A stretch of 64,000 nucleotides of DNA. Source: Aurantiochytrium sp. KH105. Its lineage: Eukaryota; Sar; Bigyra; Thraustochytrida; Thraustochytriidae. The stretch spans positions 62,001-126,000 of the forward strand of contig BGKB01000135.1 of the NCBI GenBank assembly GCA_003116975.1, read 5' to 3'. The position numbers were made by a program, and so were the translations under genes. Each line of letters opens with the position of its first letter. Positions within the stretch are counted from its first letter, which is position 1. Below are positions 10,416-19,121 of the stretch, piece after piece. Under the pieces are notes generated by a model. That model ran no database searches. It was not told the DNA's origin and saw nothing but the letters and a program-made list of their open reading frames with translations.

Positions 10416-10538
10416 TCAGGATTCGTCACTGGGTGCATGCACCCTGAGCTGTTGTTCATTGCAAAGCAGTCCGCTGCCTCGAACTATCATTCGCGATCGC
10501 GTTTTCTGCTCGCTGATGACGGGATAAAACACGAACAT
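10416..10538 (-). CDS. Possible 40-residue ORF
   Basis: A short ATG-to-TGA frame (begins MFVFYPVISEQKT) with coding-like codon choice, in the gap between the TPR gene and the SDR gene and on their strand. It could be a small protein, an upstream ORF or 5' exon of the SDR transcript, or chance. I recognise no family. Confidence 0.2.
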   Translation of the reverse strand: MFVFYPVISEQKTRSRMIVRGSGLLCNEQQLRVHAPSDES

Positions 10539-10628
10539 TGGTCGCAACAATATCGCTTTCGCTCACCATGACCAAGTCGTTCGAATATCGCATCCTCCTA
10601 GCCAAAAACTAGGCTTGCAAAGATAATC

Positions 10629-13600
10629 TCAGGTCTGCAGGTTCACTGCGGCAAGCATAGTCTCATCCGTGTCGAAAATGTCCTGGAAGACGTCGAGCGC
10701 GTCGCGCGTGCGGTGCTGATGAACGAGCATGTGCGCCTTGAGAAGTTTCAGCGCCATGGCACCTGGGTCTAAACGAAGCGCAGCCTCGCAGTCGCGGACA
10801 CTTTGCCATGCATTGCCTAGATGTCCATGAAGAGTAGCTCGATTGAAGAGTAAATAGAATTGGCGGGTTTGATCCTGGCCCGAGGGGTCCCGGGAACTAT
10901 CAAGAATGCGTGCAGCAGGCGCAAATTGCCCTTGCATCGTCAGTGAGACCGCAAGAACGAGCCTCGCGGCGACGTGTTGCTGAAGTTGTGGTTGCTGTAA
11001 AATGCCAGCAGTTAATATTTGGGCCTGTGACGGTGCACGGCGTCGCAAGGCCGCTGCGGCCGCGAGAAGCTGGACTTCTGCCGCATACACGCCAGGCTGC
11101 ACTTTGGTCGATGAAAAGCAGTGCATTGCAGCTTCGTAGGCCTGGCAAGCGGCGCTGATATGCCCACATGCGTGCAAGGTCACTGCAAAGGCAATCTGCA
11201 GTGCGCGATTCTGAGCTTGCGGGGGACACGAGAATGCCTCGAGGACAAGACGCGCCTGTCCTACCTCATCCTGCACGAGGTGTGAGAGTGCGAGACCAGC
11301 GATTGCAGTCTGCAAGCTGGCATCGTCAAGGCGCAAGCCTGCATTCCGAGCCTTGTTCATCTGTACAGCAATGTTGAAGTTTGTCTGCGCCTCGCGACCG
11401 CGCGACGATAAAATCCCGCAAAGTCCGAGATTGATGCGCGTGTGCGCTTGATGTGCGGGGTCTAAGTGAACCCCCTCGAGAAGGACATCCCGCGCACTTT
11501 TCAGTCTGAAGAGGGTCTTTTTCCTGGCAATAGATGGCCCCGCAGCTGCGCTACGTTTCGCTTCGCCTCGCTCCATGCGCCCGAAATGCCCAAGCTCGCG
11601 TTGACACAGTCCTAAGAGAGCGGCGCCTTCGATTAGCTTGAGCGCAGCGCGCTCGCATGCTGACGTCGAGGGCTGCACGCGAGTCAACGTTGCCGCGAGG
11701 TTGATTGCTTTCGCGAACTGACGCGTACCGAGGCAGCAGTGCGCAGCAAGTAAAGTCGTGAAAAAGCTGTGTTGAGGATAGCGGCCCCGGAGGACTTCAA
11801 GCTCTTCAAGAGCGTTCTCGGGCGTCTCGAGACGAACATGAACAATGGCCTTGCGAAGCCGTGCCGCTTGCATGCCTGCATCAATCTTGAGTGCGCTCGT
11901 ATAGGCCAAGGCTGCTCGGCTAAAGTCGTCCGCGAGTTCGTACGCGATACCGAGGTTGTAAGACGCATTGGCGTTCTCAGGATCAAGACGTATGGCCTCG
12001 GTCAACAGTTCGAGTGCACGGCCGTGTTGCTTGAGTTCAGCAAAAGCACAGCTTTGACGCACGAGAAGGCCTGAAGTAATGCGGTCGTCTGCGTCCGAAA
12101 CCATGTACGCTTGGTAGTGGCGCGTCGCCGCGCGTGCCTCGCCACACATGAGGTGCAAATCTCCAAGATGAATGCACGCCAGAAGCCTTCCACCTGCAGC
12201 GGCATTAGTCCAGTGTTTGATCGCCTCTGAAAAGGCACTCAGTGAAGGGCGGCCCGTCTTTGTGCAATTTCCTATAGATTGCAGTGTAAGCTGCGCATGA
12301 CAGCTTCCCAAGAGAACGAGCAAATGTTGACGCACCATCGTTGATTCCGATGACTTGTTTGACTTTGTTTGCGATAGCGCAATCGTGTAGTACTCGATGG
12401 CGCGATCAAATTCCCCCACTTGGTGCAGAATGCACCCCAATGTACGCGCAAGACCTGCTGCAAACACAACCCCAGTTTCCTCGACCTCTTTCGCAAGATC
12501 TGTCACGAATGCGGCACGGGTGTACAAAGGTGCTTTATCATGTACAGCAACTTTGAAGAGCGCAAGGAACCAAAGTTCGAGCAGTTTCTCGCTGGGCGCT
12601 GCCACACACGCTTGGAACAGAGGCGCGAGGGACTCTTGCGGACTTATACTGGCCACCGTAGATAGCTTGTGCTGCAGAAAGTCTCGTTGGGCATTACCGG
12701 TGTCGAAAGCTGTGTGAGCAAAGGTTTGCAGGTCTTTAATCGCCTCTGCAAAGCGCCCAATGGACGTACAGCACCTAGCGCGGCAGACGTAGAGCACAGG
12801 TTTAACCTCTTCACCGAAATATATGGCCTTGGAGAATTCAAGAATTGCCAGGTCGTGCTCGCCCCTCTGCATCGCTATCATGGCTCTTACGGGGGCCATT
12901 CTGGCAATTGCGTTACCGCTGCAACAGCTCTCGACGCGATTAAGGATCCGCAGAGCGCCTTCGGCATCCCGTAAATAACCACGACAGACCTCGGCCAATC
13001 GCAACGAGCTGTACGCTGCTTCTGCTTGTCCAAGAGCGTGTAGGAGCTCTGACTTGCCATGCAATCTCTGCAAATCTCGAAGTGCTTCATCGGGCTGTTT
13101 GCATGCGATATGAAGCTCGTGACGAACACGTAGAATGAGGGCCCGCTCCCTCGGCGTCATCAATGCACGTCGCGTCGTGACATCCGAGAGAACTCGCTTG
13201 CCGCGTTCAGGCTGACCTTGGCGCTCGAGAACCTCCGCAAGCAAGCAAGAAGCTTCCACGTGACCAGGAAAGAGTTTTAATGCCTCGCGGAGATCCTTTT
13301 CAGCGTCGATAAACTTGTCATTACACGCAAGCGTCTGTGCTCGAAGCACAAGGGAGTTACATTCCTGCAAGAGTTCAATATTGGTCGTCGCAGATGAAGT
13401 GCTGGGCCGCTGTCTTGACGCGCTTCCGCCCGACACGCGCGTTTTCCGTCCCGCTACGCTGGTCCGCTTTCTTGACCCTGAATTAGCTGTGGGCCTCGCC
13501 GGGACGAGCTTGCCTCCATCCCCTTTTCTGGAACTATATGCTTCCGCGCGTCCCGTTTTTGCCATGTTAACATATTGATTAGCAAAGTCTGCTGCCTGGC

Positions 13601-15671
13601 TGTGGTCGCCAAGCAAGAGAAGGCACGAGATAACCTCGTTCACGAGACTTAATGAACAATGCCCTGCGCTTGCTGCCTCTGCAGCACTTGCAATTGTAGC
13701 GTCGAGGTACGCTGACTGGTGTGAGATGCGATAGAGGTCCAAATTAATGCGAGCGAAACGATCCGAGATAGAATTCGCATCGTCCTTCGTCGAAAAAAAA
13801 ACTTGCTCCTGTATCTCCTTGGCCTCGGCGAGATCTTCCAGTGCCCATGCCAGAATGCTAAGGGCTTCCTGGCGAGAGCGCCCTTCTTGCATTGCAAGCG
13901 CGTGTTTACTTTTTGCCAACGCGAGAAGCACACGAGGACGAAATTTGGGCTCAAGGCGCACGTCTGCTTTTAGCCCTAAAAGTTCTCGGACTGCCTCGGC
14001 GTGCCGAGGAGCCTCGAGTTCACTACTCGCTCGAGCGCGCAAGTACACTGCACTATGACGAACGTGTATGCTCTCCGCCATTGTCATTGCGAGCACGTGT
14101 GAACAGTCGCGATACGTCTCGGTCCACAATCCAATTTGAGCAAGAATTTGCGCGCGTTTCAGCAGTATTTTGGGGTTTTGTGGGGCCAGGGTTCCGGCGC
14201 GAGTCACATGCCAGAGCGCGGAGCGAAGGTTTCCGTCTCGGAGCATTTTGTGCGAATGTGAAAGGTGACTTTCGGCGTCTTTGTTGATCGAAGAGTCGTC
14301 TCTGTCTTGGGTTCCCCTTGCGCTCGAAGAAAAGGATATCTTCCACGTGAGGCGATCTGTGTCAGGTTCTTCACGGGGTTGACCCTCAGGTTCGACCTCA
14401 AGCATTCGGAGTCGGTTGTCAAATGGAATGGAGACAGACGAAAGATTGTGCGATTCTACGGCCGCTGCGAGGTCATCAAGACGAATGATTCCTTCACGAA
14501 TTGAGCGATTGTCGGTTTTTTGAGGAAATAGGGTGCGTGATCTCTTTCGAGGCTGCATCTTGTACGAGCTGAGACAGGGCGGGCGTGCATTATTATTGAA
14601 GAGGTCACGTCCGTCGCTCGAGAGCGTATTTGGTTCGAGCGAGATCTTTTCTGGAGCGTTCCCATCAGAGGTACGGGGTGTGAGCGCTCGACCCTCACTT
14701 TTTTTCAAAGGAATACCTGTGTCGTTTGACGGCTTCCGACTCATAGGCCCGCGTTCTGTTGCTGTTGCCATGTTTGACATTGATGGGTCTCGTGCATTGG
14801 AGCCCTGAATCGTCGCATTCTTGCTGCTAGTAGAGGAAAGTCTCACGTGATGGCTTTCCTCTGCGATACTCCGTGCAGAGGCGCCACCTGAACTACGTCT
14901 TCGCTGTGAAGCGTGATCAGTTTTTGCTCGAAAGGATTGAAAGCCAAGCTCCTTTCCCGTTTCACGAATTTTTTCCTCCACCTGCTTTTCCTGAAGAGTC
15001 TGCGCCTGCGTTTGCTCTCCTGATTGGGAGCTCCGCGATTTGGCGGCGTTTCGCGACGACCGAGCCTCTGATTGGGAATCGACTTGCTCTTCCTCAAGAA
15101 TAGAGTGTTCCGTCGTGCTGTGAAGAAGAAGCCATGCATTCTTTTCATGACTTTGCGGATTCTTTCCGGATTGTGAAGCGTCAAAGGAAGCTTTGCTTGT
15201 CGTTCGCGATTGCTCTCGTGAAAGCGCGCGAAAGCTCTGACGCGAATTCATGCTCTTAAAGGAGGCCTCGGCATTCGAGTAACCATTTCGAGAGCGCGTA
15301 GAGAGAGGCAAGGTATTATCGTCAGCCGTATTGAAGCGCTCACGGATAAAATTGTCTGGTCGCCGAGGCTGTAAACTTGGGGGCAGTTCGTGCGACTGAC
15401 TTTGGCGTTTGAAGGACATGGAAGCACCTATTTTGCTTGACATCCGCTGCAGCTTGTTTGAGCTTGCCAGGCGGTAGCTCGCTTGAGTTTTGAGCTGGGC
15501 ATGCTCGCTTGCGGGCCCGTCTCCGAGCGAAGATGATGAAATCCCTGCTTCGCTGTCACTTTCTAGGGACTTCTTCTTACTTTTCTTCTTTTTGCTCTTT
15601 TCTCCATCTCTTTTTGCCGTCGCTATCGCTGCGTCCAAATCCTCATTCTGGCTTTCTGTGCCTTCCGTCAT
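10629..15671 (-). CDS. Large tetratricopeptide-repeat protein
   Basis: 1,680 residues. The first 450 or so are Ser/Arg/Lys-rich and probably disordered (KKKKSKKKS near the start). From there to the end the chain is built of TPR-type helix pairs, for example NPKILLKRAQILAQIGLW, ANASYNLGIAYELADDFSRA and ALAYTSALKID. TPR superhelices scaffold protein complexes; long ones occur in intraflagellar-transport, anaphase-promoting and chaperone systems, but nothing here assigns it to one. I chose ATG 15671; the frame extends to about 15752 without an ATG. It diverges from the ankyrin gene at 15880. No introns are visible. Confidence 0.75.
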   Translation of the reverse strand: MTEGTESQNEDLDAAIATAKRDGEKSKKKKSKKKSLESDSEAGISSSSLGDGPASEHAQLKTQASYRLASSNKLQRMSSKIGASMSFKRQSQSHELPPSLQPRRPDNFIRERFNTADDNTLPLSTRSRNGYSNAEASFKSMNSRQSFRALSREQSRTTSKASFDASQSGKNPQSHEKNAWLLLHSTTEHSILEEEQVDSQSEARSSRNAAKSRSSQSGEQTQAQTLQEKQVEEKIRETGKELGFQSFRAKTDHASQRRRSSGGASARSIAEESHHVRLSSTSSKNATIQGSNARDPSMSNMATATERGPMSRKPSNDTGIPLKKSEGRALTPRTSDGNAPEKISLEPNTLSSDGRDLFNNNARPPCLSSYKMQPRKRSRTLFPQKTDNRSIREGIIRLDDLAAAVESHNLSSVSIPFDNRLRMLEVEPEGQPREEPDTDRLTWKISFSSSARGTQDRDDSSINKDAESHLSHSHKMLRDGNLRSALWHVTRAGTLAPQNPKILLKRAQILAQIGLWTETYRDCSHVLAMTMAESIHVRHSAVYLRARASSELEAPRHAEAVRELLGLKADVRLEPKFRPRVLLALAKSKHALAMQEGRSRQEALSILAWALEDLAEAKEIQEQVFFSTKDDANSISDRFARINLDLYRISHQSAYLDATIASAAEAASAGHCSLSLVNEVISCLLLLGDHSQAADFANQYVNMAKTGRAEAYSSRKGDGGKLVPARPTANSGSRKRTSVAGRKTRVSGGSASRQRPSTSSATTNIELLQECNSLVLRAQTLACNDKFIDAEKDLREALKLFPGHVEASCLLAEVLERQGQPERGKRVLSDVTTRRALMTPRERALILRVRHELHIACKQPDEALRDLQRLHGKSELLHALGQAEAAYSSLRLAEVCRGYLRDAEGALRILNRVESCCSGNAIARMAPVRAMIAMQRGEHDLAILEFSKAIYFGEEVKPVLYVCRARCCTSIGRFAEAIKDLQTFAHTAFDTGNAQRDFLQHKLSTVASISPQESLAPLFQACVAAPSEKLLELWFLALFKVAVHDKAPLYTRAAFVTDLAKEVEETGVVFAAGLARTLGCILHQVGEFDRAIEYYTIALSQTKSNKSSESTMVRQHLLVLLGSCHAQLTLQSIGNCTKTGRPSLSAFSEAIKHWTNAAAGGRLLACIHLGDLHLMCGEARAATRHYQAYMVSDADDRITSGLLVRQSCAFAELKQHGRALELLTEAIRLDPENANASYNLGIAYELADDFSRAALAYTSALKIDAGMQAARLRKAIVHVRLETPENALEELEVLRGRYPQHSFFTTLLAAHCCLGTRQFAKAINLAATLTRVQPSTSACERAALKLIEGAALLGLCQRELGHFGRMERGEAKRSAAAGPSIARKKTLFRLKSARDVLLEGVHLDPAHQAHTRINLGLCGILSSRGREAQTNFNIAVQMNKARNAGLRLDDASLQTAIAGLALSHLVQDEVGQARLVLEAFSCPPQAQNRALQIAFAVTLHACGHISAACQAYEAAMHCFSSTKVQPGVYAAEVQLLAAAAALRRRAPSQAQILTAGILQQPQLQQHVAARLVLAVSLTMQGQFAPAARILDSSRDPSGQDQTRQFYLLFNRATLHGHLGNAWQSVRDCEAALRLDPGAMALKLLKAHMLVHQHRTRDALDVFQDIFDTDETMLAAVNLQT

Positions 15672-15879
15672 CGCGTGCGTCCGAGCCTTCACGGTTTCGA
15701 GGAGCTCATGCTCGCCCGCGCTCGTGCGAGAAAAACGAGATAGGCGAGACAAAATGAGACCGCGATTTGTAGTTTTTTTTTGAGGTAGTTTTTATCCGTT
15801 TTCTGCTCTTTTGGGGGCCCCGCTCTTGGCACGGCGCCCAAAACCACAAAGATATCGCGCGCGCCCTGGGACGCGCACG
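15672..15879. promoter_or_regulatory. Compact divergent promoter region
   Basis: 208 bp between the start codons of the TPR gene (reverse) and the ankyrin gene (forward). It contains a poly(T) run at about 15773-15781 and a GGGGGCCCC palindrome near 15813. Both genes must be initiated from this short interval; a true bidirectional promoter is inferred from spacing only. Confidence 0.45.
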
Positions 15880-18780
15880 ATGGGACACAGCAGAGGCCGG
15901 GCGACGGCGCGATGGCGCTGCTTCGTGTGGTTTATGGCGATGCTGGTCGCCCTCGCGCTCACGGTACTAACGGACGCGCAGCAAGAGCTGGTGCAGAGAG
16001 TTCCCGTGCAAGTGAACCTTCCAGGCCACGCAGGACGAGCCGAGCAACGACAAGAGCTCGAGCTCCTCGTGCCCACAAAGTCACGAGTGGGCGCAATGCA
16101 GGTGTCAACGCCCAGCAAGGTGCATGATCTTGCAGTACAGGCTTGGAACGCCGTGGTGGATGGCAATGACGTGGGTCTTTTGGATCCCAAGGTCGAAGCG
16201 CGGCGAAACGACCAAGTACGCCACGCCCCATTGTCTGCAGAGGAGGCCTGGCACCATTGGCAGGCCGCACAGCAAGGCGTTGTGGATAGTGGTCGATTCC
16301 TCATTACGTTTGGCGTGGCAGTTTCCGTGCAATCTGGCGGCTCCGACTTGCACATTGCTGCAGCCCTCGGGGAGACGGATCGCTGCAGAGCGTTGCTCAA
16401 TGACCCAGATCGTCCAGAGATGGAAGTGGACATGCGCAAAGACGTCGATGGAACGACTCCCTTATACTGCGCCATCGCTACAGGCCAGGTGGACACCGTT
16501 CGCTTTCTGCTGCGCGATGCCGGTGCGAACCCAGAAATGCACGGCAACAATGGAGTCAGACCGCTCATGTTAGCCGCGACGCTTGGCCATCTGGAGATCA
16601 TCAAGGAGCTCGTTTCGTCTGACGCGGACGTAGACGCGCAGCATTCCTTTGGTGGGACGACAGCGCTTCACTTTGCCGCAGAGATGGGCCACGCACATGT
16701 GATTCAATACTTGTGTCAGGATGCTGGTGCCGATGCCGCCCTACGCAAGACCACGGGCGGCACTGCGCTGCATACGGCGGCTGATACTAACCAAACGGAG
16801 GCGGCTCGTGCGCTCGTACACCATTGCACAGCAGACGTGCACGCTCTGCTAGCAGGCGACACGACTCCCCTATACCTCGCAGCGCAGCGAGGCCTGACAA
16901 ACCTCGTGCGAGTGCTTATTGAGGAACTAGGCGCGAATCCCAACTTTGAAATGCCCAAAGGCCAAAATGTGGGAAAACATGTATCTGTCGTCGATGACGA
17001 GGCAGACCCAAAGGCGGCAGAGCGCAGACGTCAGGCGCAGTACTACGAGACCAAGAATACGGAGATCGGGAATGGAGCGACAGCGCTGCACGCTGCTGCA
17101 GAAAATGGTCATCGGGAAACTGTAAAGGCTCTCCTTTCGCTAGGCGCGCTGCAGACAGGGTCAATGGAAGGCGCCACGCCGCTTGTGATTGCCCTGCAGT
17201 ACCACCATCCCGAGATCGCGCTCGACCTTCTTGATGAGAGCGATAGTGATCCCCAGATTCATGCGCGTGTGCCCCGCGATGGATCCTGGAGCCTGTTAAC
17301 CGCTGTCGATCTCGTCCACGAGTCCGCGGCAAATCGGCGTGTACTCGACAAGCTCTTGCATTGGCCGGGACTTCAGGTGGACTTGGATAATGGTCGAGGA
17401 ACTACTCCTTTGGCGCACGCCGTCGCGCGGCGACGAGATGACGTAGTCGTAAGCCTCTTAGATGTGGGGGCCACTGTCTTTGCTGCTCAGCCTTCAGCAA
17501 TTATGGTGGCCTGTCAGATTGGCATGCCCACAGGCCCAGGGCTGCACCGTCTCATCGATGCTGCCCAGGAAGAGAGGGCATTGCTAGACTGGGCTGCGAA
17601 AAGGGGCGCAGACGCAGGTACGCATCCCATCCATGCTGCCGCAGCCAATGGACATTCTCACATTGTCCGGGAGCTCTTGCATCGAGAGAAAGAACTCGTT
17701 GACCTTCAAGCGGCAAAGACCGGGGCTACATCTCTTATGCTGGCTGCACAATCTGGCCAACTTGAAGTCGTGACCAAACTCGTCGCTGCTGGCGCAAATG
17801 TGAATGCGCGTGGCGGTAAAACGATTCATGGCGCTACGGCTTTGTACTTGGCATCCGATGCAGGCCACGCGAATATTGTGGGATATCTTTTGCAAGAGAC
17901 GCTGGCTGACGGCTCACTCGCTCTCAATGAATTTGGGACAACACCTCTTCACGTGTCTATAGAACGCAAGCGACACAGCGTCACGCGCACCTTGCTTGAT
18001 CATGCGACGAGTCGCGCCAGCATCAACTTGAAAACCGCAGCAGGATTAACACCGCTTGCTTCTGCTGTGAAGACTGGCGATCCATCGATAGTTCGCACGC
18101 TGATACAGGCCGGTGCAAACACGCAAGTTCGTCTTGCGGTCGCTGAGACAGAGGAAGCTACTTTGCTGCAGTTTGCGTTGCACCAAGGTAGACACGTTGG
18201 CATAAGTGTCATTGAAGTGCTGGCAAGTAGTTCTACTCCAATGGATAAGGTGTCCTTTGAGCTCTGTGTTATGGAGCTCCTGCGAATGCAAACCAGCCCG
18301 AAGCTATACCGTGAGCCCCGAGAAGCAGTGCAGCTTCTCACCATGCTGCTTTCCAAGGCCGATGCGGAGCTCATCTTTCCAGAGTATGCGCTCTTTATCA
18401 TCGCAAATGTCTACGAGGGAAGCGACGGAAAAGAAGAACTTCGACACGGGGAAAAGCTTCTCGAAGCTCTTTCCCGGTCGGCGCAATGGGCACGGCTCAA
18501 TCCGTCGGGCCGTGGCCGTCTGTTACTGCATGCCAGCGAGCTCACAGGCGAATTATCGCCCTTGCAGGCTGCCGTTCAACGCTCGAGACCGCGACTTGCC
18601 AAGGCCCTGCTTCTTGCCGCTAAAGTACCAGAACTCTCCACAAAAATGGTCCACTTGGATCAATCCTCTGGAAAGCTTGGCTCTGCGCTCATGATAGCAC
18701 AAACGCGTCGCGATTTTCGCATGCTCAAAGTATTGCAGGAGTTCGTCGTTGTAGATCACGGAATTCATGAAGAGCTATAA
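15880..18780 (+). CDS. Ankyrin-repeat protein with N-terminal signal/anchor
   Basis: 966 residues. The N-terminus has basic residues followed by a hydrophobic core (CFVWFMAMLVALALTVL, about 14-30), so it should be a signal peptide or type II anchor. Then come about 15 ankyrin units from residue 160 onward (DLHIAAALGETDRCRALL, PLYCAIATGQVDTVRFLL, LMLAATLGHLEIIKELV, ALHFAAEMGHAHVIQYL and others). The C-terminal 200 residues are helical without clear repeats. A secretory-route ankyrin protein is unusual, because most are cytosolic. I chose ATG 15880 because the frame upstream lacks an ATG and the hydrophobic segment then sits at the right place. Confidence 0.85.
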   Translation: MGHSRGRATARWRCFVWFMAMLVALALTVLTDAQQELVQRVPVQVNLPGHAGRAEQRQELELLVPTKSRVGAMQVSTPSKVHDLAVQAWNAVVDGNDVGLLDPKVEARRNDQVRHAPLSAEEAWHHWQAAQQGVVDSGRFLITFGVAVSVQSGGSDLHIAAALGETDRCRALLNDPDRPEMEVDMRKDVDGTTPLYCAIATGQVDTVRFLLRDAGANPEMHGNNGVRPLMLAATLGHLEIIKELVSSDADVDAQHSFGGTTALHFAAEMGHAHVIQYLCQDAGADAALRKTTGGTALHTAADTNQTEAARALVHHCTADVHALLAGDTTPLYLAAQRGLTNLVRVLIEELGANPNFEMPKGQNVGKHVSVVDDEADPKAAERRRQAQYYETKNTEIGNGATALHAAAENGHRETVKALLSLGALQTGSMEGATPLVIALQYHHPEIALDLLDESDSDPQIHARVPRDGSWSLLTAVDLVHESAANRRVLDKLLHWPGLQVDLDNGRGTTPLAHAVARRRDDVVVSLLDVGATVFAAQPSAIMVACQIGMPTGPGLHRLIDAAQEERALLDWAAKRGADAGTHPIHAAAANGHSHIVRELLHREKELVDLQAAKTGATSLMLAAQSGQLEVVTKLVAAGANVNARGGKTIHGATALYLASDAGHANIVGYLLQETLADGSLALNEFGTTPLHVSIERKRHSVTRTLLDHATSRASINLKTAAGLTPLASAVKTGDPSIVRTLIQAGANTQVRLAVAETEEATLLQFALHQGRHVGISVIEVLASSSTPMDKVSFELCVMELLRMQTSPKLYREPREAVQLLTMLLSKADAELIFPEYALFIIANVYEGSDGKEELRHGEKLLEALSRSAQWARLNPSGRGRLLLHASELTGELSPLQAAVQRSRPRLAKALLLAAKVPELSTKMVHLDQSSGKLGSALMIAQTRRDFRMLKVLQEFVVVDHGIHEEL

Positions 18781-18805
18781 CTTGATCTTTACAACTTGCC
18801 GATGT

Positions 18806-18831
18806 CGCACGCACGCACGCACGCACGCACG
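18806..18831. repeat. (GCAC)n microsatellite
   Basis: About six copies of GCAC in the gap after the ankyrin gene and before the SANT/BAH gene. Confidence 0.9.
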
Positions 18832-19121
18832 AACGCGCGGCGATTTGAATTTTTCGTGCACGAGGTTAGATGCACGCCAAACGATGTGCTTTCTCTTCTT
18901 CTCTTCAATTTCAGAAAACCGACACACCTACACCAATGAAACTTGCAGCAAGTTTTGGGTTCAAAATGACCCTTGAAAATCTTACGGTTAGGTTGACGAC
19001 TCTGCCAGAGCTGAGCGAACCGAGCAAACCCTTCGCCGCGCACCGGCGTGCGTGCGTCGAGTGGTGCTTGCGCGGGGAGTCTGCGCTCGCGTGCTGCGAA
19101 CGCGAGCTCAGCGGGCTTGCC

